Positions 16,182-24,641 of a stretch of DNA of 36,452 nucleotides are shown one piece after another. The DNA lies in contig JAPDQY010000041.1 in assembly GCA_034505235.1 (NCBI GenBank), forward strand, positions 1-36,452, read 5' to 3'. Position numbers and translations under genes: made by a program. Under the pieces are notes generated by a model. It made no database searches. It saw nothing but the letters and a program-made list of their open reading frames with translations, and had not been told where the DNA came from. The stretch comes from Coneutiohabitans thermophilus. Its GTDB lineage: Bacteria; Zhuqueibacterota; Zhuqueibacteria; Zhuqueibacterales; Zhuqueibacteraceae. Every line of letters begins with the position of its first letter. Within the stretch, counting starts at the first letter, position 1.

Positions 16182-17498
16182 ATGATCACACCGCAGAACA
16201 GCAGGCGCGCGCCTGCTCTCACCACGGCCCCGGCCGCTGCAGATGGCCCTCCGCCTCCGGCCGGCCAGCCCGGCGCCGCCCGCGGCGTGATCATCGCGCT
16301 TCTGCTCCTGCTCTTTCTCGGCCTGCTTGATGTCCAAATTCTCTCCCCGATTTTGCCGGGGCTGGCAGTGAGTTTTCAGACCACGATTGCCGCCATGGGC
16401 ATCGCGGTCACGGTTTATGCGGCAGCGGCCTCGGCTTGCGCGCTGGTCATCGGGCCGCTCAGCGATTATTTTGGCCGTTTGCCCTTCCTGCGCTGGGCCG
16501 CGCTGCTTTTCACCCTGGCCGCCGCAGGCGCCTGGCTGGCGCCCGCTTTTCCATTTTACCTGGCCGCGCGTCTGCTTGCCGGCCTGGCTGGCGGTGTAAT
16601 TTCCGCAGCCGTCATCGCCCAAATGGCCGACTCTTTTCCCTACGAATCCCGTGGCCGCGCGATGGGCTGGATTGGTGCAATGTATTTTGCCGCGGCGGTG
16701 GTCGGTGTGCCCGCAGGCGCCCTGCTCGCCGGCAGTTGGGGATGGCGCGCGCTTTATCTCGTCCTGGCAGGCGCTGCCGGCGCTTTAACGGTCTGCCTGT
16801 TCGCGCTGCGGGCAATAAAAACCCCGCGCGCACAGGCTGCGACTGCACAGGCGGAGGGGGCCAATGATTGGCGACTGCTGCCGGTGGTGACCGGCCAGAT
16901 CAGAGCCTATTCCCACTACTGGCGCGCGCCCCGCACACGTCAGGGGCTGTTGCTCGCCCTGGCTGTGTCAGCCACCACTTCCCTGCTGCTGACTTATCTC
17001 GGCGTGTGGCTCAGCGCCCGCTTTGGGATGTCCACCGCCGAAATTGGTCTGGTGTTTCTGCTGACGGGTCTGGCTGCCACGATCACCGCCTTGACGGGCG
17101 GGTGGTGGGCCGACCGCTTTGGCAAACGCCGTGTCATCATTCTCAGCAGCGCCATGCTGGTGGTGGTATTGCCGCTGCTCGCCCATGTCACCACACTGGT
17201 GCAGCTTTATCTGCTCTGTGCCGCGGGTGGCATGCTGCTGGCTGTGCGTGAGGGTCCCTTCCAGGCCTTGTCGACCGAGGTGGTGCCGGTGCAGGAGCGC
17301 GGCGCTTTCCTGGCGCTGCGCAACTTCACTTCGCAGCTCGCGATTGCCGCGAGTGCCGCGGCGGGGGGGGTGCTGTATCAGGCCTTTGGCTTCCGCGCCA
17401 TTTGCTTTGCGGCGGCGGGCAGCAGTGCCCTGGCATTGATCGCGGCGGCGCGCCTCTCGCTGCGCGCACAATCGCATACCGGCTGGAAACGTGCGTGA
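16182..17498 (+). CDS. Major facilitator superfamily transporter
   Basis: A 438-residue inner-membrane transporter with about 12 helices in two halves, joined by a cytoplasmic loop at about residues 215-255. The MFS motif A appears after helix 2 (GPLSDYFGRLPFLRW, from residue 91) and in weaker form in the second half (GGWWADRFGKRRVI). The pattern is that of drug/metabolite:proton antiporters, but the substrate is unknown. The ATG at 16182 (MITPQNSRR) gives a short Pro-rich tail before helix 1. The frame stays open into the preceding gene, but that extension is an artefact of high GC. The membrane-anchored hydrolase follows at once and is probably co-transcribed. Confidence 0.9.
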   Translation: MITPQNSRRAPALTTAPAAADGPPPPAGQPGAARGVIIALLLLLFLGLLDVQILSPILPGLAVSFQTTIAAMGIAVTVYAAAASACALVIGPLSDYFGRLPFLRWAALLFTLAAAGAWLAPAFPFYLAARLLAGLAGGVISAAVIAQMADSFPYESRGRAMGWIGAMYFAAAVVGVPAGALLAGSWGWRALYLVLAGAAGALTVCLFALRAIKTPRAQAATAQAEGANDWRLLPVVTGQIRAYSHYWRAPRTRQGLLLALAVSATTSLLLTYLGVWLSARFGMSTAEIGLVFLLTGLAATITALTGGWWADRFGKRRVIILSSAMLVVVLPLLAHVTTLVQLYLLCAAGGMLLAVREGPFQALSTEVVPVQERGAFLALRNFTSQLAIAASAAAGGVLYQAFGFRAICFAAAGSSALALIAAARLSLRAQSHTGWKRA

Positions 17499-17529
17499 CA
17501 GGGAAAAAGCTGATCAACAGCTCGGAATC

Positions 17530-18537
17530 ATGCCGACATCTGCCTCCTCCCCCACTAAACTCGGTTCGCGCTGGCGGCGCGGGTTGCGGCGCACATTGAT
17601 CGCACTGGGTCTCCTCGTGCTGGTGTCGGTTTTCCTGGTGATCCCTTACACTTTGTCGTGGCTGCTCACCCATGCCAAATCCCGGCCGTTGAAATACGAG
17701 GTGGTGGCCACTCCCCAAGATTACGGCGTCGCGTATCAAACCGTGAAATTTCACGCCAGTGACGGCACGCCGCTGTCCGCCTGGTGGCTGCCGGCGGATT
17801 CTTCGCCGGTGGTGATCATCTATTGTCACGGCTTGTTTCGCTCGAAACTGGAAATGGTGGAACGCGCCAGCGCCTTCAGGCGACACGGGTATGCCGGACT
17901 GGTGCTGGACTTCCGGCGGCACGGCGACAGCGGCGGCGCATTGTCGAGCCTGGGCTACTTGGAGCGCCTGGACGTGTTGGGTGCGGTGCATTTCATTCGC
18001 GACAGTTTGCGGCTTGCGCAACCGATCGTCACCTTTGCCGTGTCGATGGGAACCGCGGCCGCCATGCTGGCCGCCGCCGAGTCCCCGGAAATCACCGGCC
18101 TGATTCTCGACAGCAGCTTTTTGTCGTTCGACAATACCATCGCCCATCATGCACGGTTGTTTTTCGGCTTGCCCCGCTTTCCGATTGCCGATGCCGTGAT
18201 TCTGTTTACCCGCTGGCGGATTGGCTTCCGCAGCGAGGCCTTCGACATGCGCCAGGCACTCCGGCAGATCGGCGACCGGCCGCTGCTGTTTGTTGCCGGC
18301 AGCGCGGATGACCGCATGCCTCTGCCGGTGCAGCAGCAGCTCTACGCCGGCGCGCCGAGCCGGCACAAGAAGCTGGTCATCGTGCCTGGCGCACGCCACG
18401 GTGCGGCTTATCGCACAAACCCGGATTTGTATCAACGGGAAGTCATGGAATTCCTGCAGGTCATTGTTCAGGATGACAAGCTGCTGTCCGCGCCGGCAGC
18501 TTCCTCCCCTCCACCGGCGGGCAACGCACCGCGGTAA
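17530..18537 (+). CDS. Membrane-anchored alpha/beta hydrolase
   Basis: A 335-residue hydrolase with an N-terminal helix (about residues 19-45) that would anchor it to the inner membrane. The core follows the alpha/beta fold: YCHGLFRSKLEM as oxyanion block, DFRRHGDSGG, nucleophile S172 in FAVSMGTAAA, acid at D260 or D261 in GSADDRMPL, and H290 in PGARHGAAY. The nucleophile elbow reads AVSMGT instead of GxSxG, so its first Gly is Ala. I chose the ATG at 17530; a GTG at 17491 would overlap the MFS stop by eight bases. The substrate is unknown, possibly an acyl ester. The S9 peptidase gene follows about 60 bases later. Confidence 0.87.
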   Translation: MPTSASSPTKLGSRWRRGLRRTLIALGLLVLVSVFLVIPYTLSWLLTHAKSRPLKYEVVATPQDYGVAYQTVKFHASDGTPLSAWWLPADSSPVVIIYCHGLFRSKLEMVERASAFRRHGYAGLVLDFRRHGDSGGALSSLGYLERLDVLGAVHFIRDSLRLAQPIVTFAVSMGTAAAMLAAAESPEITGLILDSSFLSFDNTIAHHARLFFGLPRFPIADAVILFTRWRIGFRSEAFDMRQALRQIGDRPLLFVAGSADDRMPLPVQQQLYAGAPSRHKKLVIVPGARHGAAYRTNPDLYQREVMEFLQVIVQDDKLLSAPAASSPPPAGNAPR

Positions 18538-18600
18538 CAGCGGGGTGGTGTAAAAGTTGAAATGTTTTTTGTCCTGTACCTCAGAATGAAGGAGGCTCAT

Positions 18601-20784
18601 GTGTTGCACGCGAAGCGAAGCGTCGTCTGGCCGGTGATCATCCTGGCTGTTGGTCTGTTGCCGGCCGTCAGTCCAGCACAAAAACAACTCACGGTGGAAA
18701 CCATTTTCGGCAGTCGCGAGCTGGCGGGCACCCTGCCCAGCGCCGTGCAATGGACGCCGGATGGCAGGGCCTTCACCCATCTGCGGCGCGGCGAAGATGG
18801 CACGCTCAACCTCTGGCGCTATAGCGCCGCCAGCAAACAAAAAAGCCTCTTGCTCGATTCCAAAAAAGTGAGTGTGCTGGCGGAAGAGAGGCACGAGAAG
18901 CGCTTCGTGCTGGGCAATTACTTCTGGTCGCCGGACGGGAAGAGCCTCCTGCTGCCTTCGAACAATGATCTCTACCTTTACGACCTGGCGTCAGGCAGCA
19001 CCCGGCGGCTCACCACCGACGAGGCAGAGGAGCGTGATCCGCAATTCTCGCCGGACAGCCGGCAGATAGCCTATCTCAAAAATCACAACCTGATGGTGCA
19101 GGATCTGGCCAGCGGCAGCGTGCGGCAGCTCACCACCGCGGGGGAGGAGCACATTCTCGTGGGCCGCTTCGACTGGGTCTATGAAGAAGAGTTCAGTATT
19201 CGCACCGGTTTTTTCTGGTCGCCGGACAGCCGTCATCTCGCCTACTACCAGCTCGACGAGCGCGAGGTCAACGTCTTCCCGCTGGTCGATTTCATTCCGG
19301 TGCACAACGTCGATGAACCGATGCGTTATCCCAAAGCGGGTGACCGGAATTCGCTGGTCAAAATCGGCGTGGTGGCGGCGGATGGCAGCAACGGCGGGAC
19401 ACGCTGGATCGACCTGGGCGCGGAAACGGACATCTACATCCCGCGCATCAAATGGCTGCCAGGCGGCAGGGAACTGGCGGTGTTGCGCCTGAATCGCCGG
19501 CAAAATCATCTGGAATTTTTGATTGCCGACATTGCGACCGGCAACACCCGGCTTTTGTTCGAAGAGAAGGAGGACAATGGCTGGATCGATATTCATGATG
19601 ACTGGCAGTTTCTGGCCGGCGGCAGGCAATTGCTGTGGCTGTCGTGGCGCGACGGCTGGCCGCATTTTTATCTGTATGACATGAACGGCCGCGTGGTGCG
19701 CCAACTGACGCGCGGGGCATGGGGCGTCACCAAGCTTGAAGGCGTGGATGAAAAGAACAAGATGGTCTATTTCAGCGCCACGGAAAAGAGCCATCTGGAG
19801 TCCCATCTCTACCGCATCAAATGGGACGGCACCGGCCTGCAGCGACTTACCACTCGTGAGGGCTGGCATGTCATCAATCTGTCGCCCACGGCAGGCTACT
19901 ATCTTGACCATTTTTCCAATGTCAACACGCCCACGCAGGTGCTGCTGCACAAAAGCGACGGCAGCCTGGTCGAGGTGATCGAAGCCAATGAGATTCCGGC
20001 ACGGCGGGACTATCGCTTCTCGCCGGTCGAGTTCGGCACGCTCACCACTGCCTCCAACGTCACGCTGCATTACTGGATGATCAAGCCGCCGGATTTCGAT
20101 CCCTCCCGCAAATATCCGGTGCTCATGTACGTCTATGGCGGCCCGGGCGCACAGACCGTGGTGAATCGCTGGGGCGGCAGCCGCGGCTACTGGCATCAAA
20201 TGATGGCACAACTGGGCTACCTGGTGGTCTCGGTCGATAATCGCGGTACCGGCGGCCGCGGCAAGCACTTTATGATGCAAACCTACAAAAATCTCGGCGA
20301 GCTGGAGACCACCGATCAGATCGAAGCGGCCCGGTATTTGGCGCAACAGCCCTACGTCGATGCCAGCCGCATCGGCATTTGGGGCTGGAGCTATGGCGGC
20401 TACATGTCGGCCTTTTGCCTGCTGAAAGGCAACGAAGTGTTCAAGGCGGCGGTGAGCGTGGCTCCGGTCACCGACTGGCGCAACTACGACACGATCTACA
20501 CCGAGCGTTACATGCTCACCCCGGCGCAGAATCCCGAAGGCTATGAACGCAGCGCGCCGCTAAAATATGCCGGCAATCTCACGGGCAAGTTGCTGCTGGT
20601 GCACGGCGCCAATGATGACAACGTTCATCTCGCCAATACCCTGCAACTGGCGATGGCCCTGCAGGACGCGCGCAAGCCGTTCGAGCTCATGATCTATCCG
20701 CGCAAAGATCACGGCATCAGCGGCCGCGACACCCAGGTGCATCTCTACAACCTGATGACGGAGTTTCTGCGCAGGAATCTCTGA
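18601..20784 (+). CDS. Exported S9 prolyl oligopeptidase of the dipeptidyl peptidase IV type
   Basis: A 727-residue serine peptidase that would release N-terminal dipeptides, mainly after Pro or Ala, outside the cytoplasm. A signal peptide ends at about SPAQ (residue 27). An eight-bladed beta-propeller fills about 40-480 and contains the DPP-IV double-Glu motif at E195-E196 (WVYEEEFSIRTGF) that binds the free N-terminus. The C-terminal hydrolase domain has nucleophile S597 in GWSYGGY, D672 in GANDDNVHLANT and H704 in RKDHGIS. GGAGG lies five bases before the GTG at 18601, which I take as the start; ATGs at 18562 and 18586 in the same frame are possible but have no such site. It may be co-transcribed with the hydrolase before it. 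Confidence 0.95.
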   Translation: MLHAKRSVVWPVIILAVGLLPAVSPAQKQLTVETIFGSRELAGTLPSAVQWTPDGRAFTHLRRGEDGTLNLWRYSAASKQKSLLLDSKKVSVLAEERHEKRFVLGNYFWSPDGKSLLLPSNNDLYLYDLASGSTRRLTTDEAEERDPQFSPDSRQIAYLKNHNLMVQDLASGSVRQLTTAGEEHILVGRFDWVYEEEFSIRTGFFWSPDSRHLAYYQLDEREVNVFPLVDFIPVHNVDEPMRYPKAGDRNSLVKIGVVAADGSNGGTRWIDLGAETDIYIPRIKWLPGGRELAVLRLNRRQNHLEFLIADIATGNTRLLFEEKEDNGWIDIHDDWQFLAGGRQLLWLSWRDGWPHFYLYDMNGRVVRQLTRGAWGVTKLEGVDEKNKMVYFSATEKSHLESHLYRIKWDGTGLQRLTTREGWHVINLSPTAGYYLDHFSNVNTPTQVLLHKSDGSLVEVIEANEIPARRDYRFSPVEFGTLTTASNVTLHYWMIKPPDFDPSRKYPVLMYVYGGPGAQTVVNRWGGSRGYWHQMMAQLGYLVVSVDNRGTGGRGKHFMMQTYKNLGELETTDQIEAARYLAQQPYVDASRIGIWGWSYGGYMSAFCLLKGNEVFKAAVSVAPVTDWRNYDTIYTERYMLTPAQNPEGYERSAPLKYAGNLTGKLLLVHGANDDNVHLANTLQLAMALQDARKPFELMIYPRKDHGISGRDTQVHLYNLMTEFLRRNL

Positions 20785-21260
20785 ACGGGTGATCCGTGAC
20801 TTCAGCCAGTACAGTCACGCCTCATTTCTTTCTGCCCGACCACCGTGGAAATTCGGCCACGCCACAGCGGCCTCCAAAGATTGGTCTGCCTGACATGACG
20901 GGGGAGGACACATGCCAAGCGGGCTGGGCATGGACGCGCGGTCGCCCCGGGTGCGGCAGGGCAAGCCGCTGCAACCGGGTGCGGTCGCGTACCGGGCCGT
21001 GGCGGGCAGGAGGCGGTGGGACAAAGATGGGGGCAGGGCACGGTGGCCGACGGTGTTGCGCTCCGGTTTTGGCCGCTGCCGGCGCATTTCGCCGTTTTTT
21101 TGCGGCCAACCCCGCCGTTATTTCGCTTGACAGTTTTCGTTTATTTTTCTATTATTGCGCCGTCGCTGGCACGACGCAGTACTGCCCGCAGCGCAGTTGT
21201 TCTTCGCTCTTCATGTCACCGTTGTAACACTTTCCTGCACGGCTCAAAAGGTTCAGTCGC
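20785..21260. other. Intergenic region before the DUF151 gene
   Basis: This is a 476-base gap. The first ~340 bases are very GC-rich with no recognised structure. A strong promoter lies at 21127-21155. A 72-codon frame at 20912-21130 has a good ribosome site but an implausible Arg-rich product. Confidence 0.45.
21127..21155 (+). promoter_or_regulatory. Strong sigma-70-type promoter for the DUF151-UVR gene
   Basis: A consensus TTGACA (21127-21132), exactly 17 bases, then TATTAT (21150-21155), in an AT-rich patch within GC-rich DNA. The start codon lies 105 bases after the -10 box. Confidence 0.8.
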
Positions 21261-21818
21261 ATGTTGATATCCGTTCGAGTTGACCGCGTGACGCTGGATA
21301 CGACCGCCAATCGATTTGTCGTCATTCTCAAAGATGACGTGCACAGCCGTTGGCTGCCGATCGTGGTCGGCTCCTCGGAAGCCCAGGCGATTGCCCTGCA
21401 AATGGAAAACATCATTCCGCCGCGCCCGCTGACGCACGACCTGATGAAAAGCCTGCTGGATTCCATCGAGGCGCGCGTGTCGCGGGTGGTTATCAATGAT
21501 CTGCGCGAAAACACCTACTACGCCATCATCGGCGTCAAACTCAACGGCCAGCACGTGGAGGTGGATGCCCGGCCCAGCGATGCCATCGCCCTGGCCCTGC
21601 GCACCCAGGCTCCCATCTTCGTCTCCGATGAAGTGATGAAAAAAGCCTCGGTCTCCGACACGGACACCGAGCGCGTCGAAGAACAGCGGCCGATGGATCG
21701 CATGGAACGGTTGACCGAAGATCTGCAAAAAGCGATCGAGGATGAACGCTATGAAGACGCCGCCCGCCTGCGCGACGAAATCAATGCCCTCAAAAAGGAA
21801 CGCCGCAGCGAGCGGTAA
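21261..21818 (+). CDS. DUF151/bifunctional nuclease-family protein with a C-terminal UVR domain
   Basis: A 185-residue cytoplasmic protein. Residues 1-135 are the DUF151 (BFN) domain, with the typical LPIVVGSSEAQAIALQME, RPLTHDLMKSLLD and VDARPSDAIALALRTQAPIFV. Residues about 148-182 are a UVR motif (MERLTEDLQKAIEDERYEDA then ARLRDEINALKK), as found in UvrB/UvrC, ClpC and McsA, where it mediates protein contacts. Nuclease activity has been reported for plant and mycobacterial relatives; the role in most bacteria is unclear. Start ATG 21261 with AAAAGG upstream. It has a strong promoter and is followed by a terminator and clpS. Confidence 0.92.
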   Translation: MLISVRVDRVTLDTTANRFVVILKDDVHSRWLPIVVGSSEAQAIALQMENIIPPRPLTHDLMKSLLDSIEARVSRVVINDLRENTYYAIIGVKLNGQHVEVDARPSDAIALALRTQAPIFVSDEVMKKASVSDTDTERVEEQRPMDRMERLTEDLQKAIEDERYEDAARLRDEINALKKERRSER

Positions 21819-21843
21819 CGTCCGATTCTTCCCACAACCAGGA

Positions 21844-21882
21844 GCGTAGTTCCGCAACGCGGAATTATGCTTTTTTCTTTTT
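21844..21882 (+). terminator. Intrinsic terminator-like hairpin ending at the clpS start codon
   Basis: Bases 21844-21855 pair with 21859-21870 over 12 bp (two G-U) around an AAC loop, followed by TTTTTTCTTTTT. The U-tract runs directly into the clpS ATG at 21883. It either ends the DUF151 transcript or works as an attenuator for clpS. Confidence 0.85.
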
Positions 21883-22221
21883 ATGGAAGTCATCAGCCCG
21901 ACACGCAAACACCAACAACATGCGCAGGCACACCCCCGGCTCATCCCCCGCTATCATGTCATTCTGCTGGATGATGACGAACACACCTATGACTACGTCA
22001 TCGAAATGCTGATGCAGCTTTTCCATTACAGCCGGGAGCAGGCCTTCCTGCTGGCATGCGAAGTCGATGCCGCCGGCCGTGTGATTGTTGACACCACCAC
22101 CCTCGAGCGCGCCGAGCTCAAGCGCGATCAAATTCACGCCTATGGCGCCGACTGGCGCATTCCCCACTGCAAAGGCTCCATGAGCGCCTGCATTGAACCC
22201 TGTGAGAACGAATGTCCATGA
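21883..22221 (+). CDS. clpS: ClpS-family adaptor, divergent N-degron site and Cys-rich tail
   Basis: A 112-residue adaptor that would deliver substrates to a Clp ATPase-protease. The ClpS core is recognisable: YHVILLDDDEHTYDYVIEML, the FHYSREQAFLLACEVDAAGR helix region, and ERAELKRDQIH. By alignment to E. coli ClpS, N34 corresponds to D30, D35/D36 to D31/D32, and N-degron-binding H66 to D62; M40 corresponds to Y36. The tail carries four cysteines (C96, C103, C107, C111). This suggests altered substrate choice, perhaps with a bound metal. ATG 21883 is the only possible start: no other start codon precedes the core, and a TAG lies in frame at 21847. No ribosome site is possible in the U-tract, so initiation is unusual. 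It overlaps the GNAT gene by ten bases. Confidence 0.85.
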   Translation: MEVISPTRKHQQHAQAHPRLIPRYHVILLDDDEHTYDYVIEMLMQLFHYSREQAFLLACEVDAAGRVIVDTTTLERAELKRDQIHAYGADWRIPHCKGSMSACIEPCENECP

Positions 22222-23117
22222 ACCTCCGGCCGCTGCACGAGTCTGACCTGGAAGCCGCGCTCGCCCTGTGGAACCGCAGCGCCCAGTTCGACCAGATGAC
22301 ACCCGAGTTGCTCGATGAAAAAATTTCCGCGGACCCGGACTATGACCCGAACCTGGTGTTGCTGGCCGAGCAGGACCACCGGCCGGTCGGCCTGATCATG
22401 GGCGTAAAGCGCCAGGCAGGCAGGGAGGCTACGGGCTTCATCAAGCTGCTGGCGGTCGACCCCGGCATGCGGCGGCGGGGGGTGGGCCGGGCGATGTTGC
22501 AGGTCATTGAACAACAACTGCGTGCCGCCGGAGTGCAGACTATTCGCGTGTTCGACAGCAATCCCAACTATCTTGTCCCCGGCATCGACCCGCGCTACAC
22601 CGAAACCCTGGTCTTCTTCGAGCGCCAGGGCTATGAGCGCTTCGGCGACACGGCCAACATGGAAGTCGATTTGACCGCCCGCAGCTTCGATACCAAAGCC
22701 GAGGAGGAACGGTTGTGCGCCGACGGCTTCGAAATCCGCCGGGCGCTGATGGCCGATTGGGACGATGTCATGGCGCTGCTCTCCCGGCACTGGCCCGCGT
22801 GGATTCCCGAAGTGGAACGCGCGCTTTCCAACTATCCCATCAGCCTGCATCTCGCGCTGCATCAAAAGAAAGTCGCCGCCTTTTCCGCCCATGACGGCAA
22901 CAACCAAAACACCGGCTGGTTCGGCCCGATGGGCACCGACCCGGATTATCGCGGCAGAAACCTGGGTGGCGTGCTGTTGCGGCGCTGCCTCGCCGATATC
23001 AAGGCGCAGGGGCATCGCCGCGCCATCATCCCATGGGTGGGGCCTTATGCTTTTTACCTGCACCATGCCGGTGCCAAGATCACCCGCGTGTTCTGGCGCT
23101 ACCGCAAGAAATTCTAA
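22212..23117 (+). CDS. Tandem GNAT acetyltransferase (two GNAT domains)
   Basis: A 301-residue protein with two GNAT domains in tandem. Domain 1 (about residues 4-155) has LLAVDPGMRRRGVGRAMLQV, an intact acetyl-CoA loop. Domain 2 (about 170-301) has GTDPDYRGRNLGGVLLRRCL, also near consensus, and ends AFYLHHAGAKITRVFWRYRK. This layout occurs in mycothiol synthase and in many uncharacterised FCB proteins; the acceptor is unknown. The ATG at 22212 overlaps the clpS end; a second ATG at 22218 forms an ATGA overlap with the clpS stop. Either way the two genes should be translationally coupled. Confidence 0.88.
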   Translation: MSMNLRPLHESDLEAALALWNRSAQFDQMTPELLDEKISADPDYDPNLVLLAEQDHRPVGLIMGVKRQAGREATGFIKLLAVDPGMRRRGVGRAMLQVIEQQLRAAGVQTIRVFDSNPNYLVPGIDPRYTETLVFFERQGYERFGDTANMEVDLTARSFDTKAEEERLCADGFEIRRALMADWDDVMALLSRHWPAWIPEVERALSNYPISLHLALHQKKVAAFSAHDGNNQNTGWFGPMGTDPDYRGRNLGGVLLRRCLADIKAQGHRRAIIPWVGPYAFYLHHAGAKITRVFWRYRKKF

Positions 23118-23248
23118 AACACAATCCCCCGCAAGCATCACACCACCGGGCGGACACCGCCGGTGCAGGCACGTCCCGTGAGGCCGGGCCGGCGTCGCAG
23201 GCGTGCAGCACGCTGTTCGCCCGCACCACCTTCATCCCTGGAACTGAC

Positions 23249-24544
23249 ATGCACCGCCATCCGCGCTTTGGCCCGTTGCAGTCGAAACTTCTGCCACTTC
23301 TCCTGCCCCTGCTTCTGCAGGCCCAGGTCAAACCGGGCATCGAAGTCTTGTTGACCGAACAGCTCGACCTGATCAGGGGCAAACGGGTGGGCTTGATCAC
23401 CAACCCCACCGGGGTGACTTCACAACTCGTTTCGACCATCGATGCACTGAACGCACAACCGGGGGTGACGCTTGTCGCCCTGTTCGGGCCGGAACACGGC
23501 GTGCGCGGCGACATCTTCGCGGGTGAATATGTCGCCGACACCATCGACACCCGCACCGGTGTGCCGGTCTATTCGCTCTACGGCAAAAACCGCGCGCCAA
23601 CCCCGGAGATGCTCAGAAATGTCGATGTGCTCATTTACGACATTCAGGACATCGGCTCGCGCGCCTACACCTACATCTACACCATGGCGCTCGCCATGCA
23701 GGCCGCAGCCAGGCAGGGCATTCCGTTCCTCGTGCTCGACCGCCCCAACCCGCTCGGCGGGGAACTGATCGAAGGCCCGGTTTTGGATGAAAATTTCAAA
23801 TCCTTCATCGGCCTTTATCCGATTCCCTACATCTACGGCCTGACGGTTGGCGAGCTGGCGCAGTATTTCAATCAGGAGTTTCACTTCGGCACGCAACTCA
23901 CGGTGGTGCCGATGCGCGGCTGGCGGCGGTACATGACCTTCGCAGAAACCGGGCTGCCCTGGGTGCCAACCTCGCCGCATGTGCCGCATGCACAAACAGT
24001 GTATCACATCGCCGCCACCGGCTGCATGGGGGAGTTGTCCGCCGTGAATGAAGGGGTCGGCTACACCCTGCCCTTCGAAGTGATTGGTCACACCTGGATC
24101 GACGGCTACAAACTGGCGGCTGCGTTGAACGCCGAGAAGCTGCCGGGCGTGCTCTTTCGGCCGTTGCATTACCGCCCCTATTATTTCGGCCATAAAGACC
24201 TGCCGCTCTCCGGTGTGCAGCTCCACATTGTGGCACCGCAAATCTTCCGGCCGATGCTGACCCAGCTCTACCTCCTGGCCACCCTGCACAAGCTGTATCC
24301 CGAGCAGAACCTCTTCAATCCCGCGCGCGTGAAAAGTTTCGATCAAGCCATGGGCACCGACTCGGTGCGGCTGCGCCTGCTGCGTGGTGATTCGCCCGCC
24401 ACGATTTATCTCTCCTGGGAACCGGCGCTCAAGGAATATCGCGCCAGGCGCGCACGCTATTTGTTGTATGATGCCGTGCCGGCGGAAAACAGCGGCAAAG
24501 CCGCACCGCAAAACCGGGGCAGAGGACAGAGAAACAAACGCTGA
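23249..24544 (+). CDS. Exported DUF1343 / NamZ-type exo-beta-N-acetylmuramidase
   Basis: A 431-residue protein of the DUF1343 family, whose studied members (NamZ) remove MurNAc from the non-reducing end of peptidoglycan fragments during wall recycling. The N-terminus (SKLLPLLLPLLLQAQ) is a signal peptide. Family blocks are intact: RVGLITNPTGV, FGPEHGVRGD with E82-H83 as probable catalytic residues, DIQDIGSRAYTYIYTM, and LDRPNPLGG. ATHGCMGELSAVNEGVGY-like sequence near residue 255 is also typical. The ATG at 23249 gives a proper signal peptide; the frame upstream overlaps the GNAT and is noise. A strong bidirectional terminator closes the gene. It fits the peptide- and wall-scavenging theme of the window. 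Confidence 0.92.
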   Translation: MHRHPRFGPLQSKLLPLLLPLLLQAQVKPGIEVLLTEQLDLIRGKRVGLITNPTGVTSQLVSTIDALNAQPGVTLVALFGPEHGVRGDIFAGEYVADTIDTRTGVPVYSLYGKNRAPTPEMLRNVDVLIYDIQDIGSRAYTYIYTMALAMQAAARQGIPFLVLDRPNPLGGELIEGPVLDENFKSFIGLYPIPYIYGLTVGELAQYFNQEFHFGTQLTVVPMRGWRRYMTFAETGLPWVPTSPHVPHAQTVYHIAATGCMGELSAVNEGVGYTLPFEVIGHTWIDGYKLAAALNAEKLPGVLFRPLHYRPYYFGHKDLPLSGVQLHIVAPQIFRPMLTQLYLLATLHKLYPEQNLFNPARVKSFDQAMGTDSVRLRLLRGDSPATIYLSWEPALKEYRARRARYLLYDAVPAENSGKAAPQNRGRGQRNKR

Positions 24545-24566
24545 CCTCCCCGCTCGGCAACGCGAC

Positions 24567-24618
24567 AAAAAGCGAAACCCCGTGCCGGTGAGCGGAACCG
24601 CACAGGGTTTCGCTTTTT
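24567..24618. terminator. Bidirectional intrinsic terminator between namZ-type and aminotransferase genes
   Basis: AAAAAGCGAAACCC (24567-24580) and GGGTTTCGCTTTTT (24605-24618) are perfect 14-bp complements, with a further TGCCGGT/ACCGCA-type pairing inside. The A-run and T-run serve both strands of this convergent gene pair. Confidence 0.93.
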
Positions 24619-24641
24619 GCGGAAAGCAAACGGCAGTTGTC

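Noticed and set aside
20912..21130. 72-codon frame with a good ribosome site (GGGGGAGG)
   Set aside because: The product is Arg- and Gly-rich with no recognisable pattern, and it overlaps the DUF151 promoter. In such GC-rich DNA an open frame of this size is expected by chance.
23033..23248. N-terminal extension of the NamZ-type protein back into the GNAT gene
   Set aside because: The extra residues overlap the GNAT 3' end, lack a ribosome site and would bury the signal peptide.
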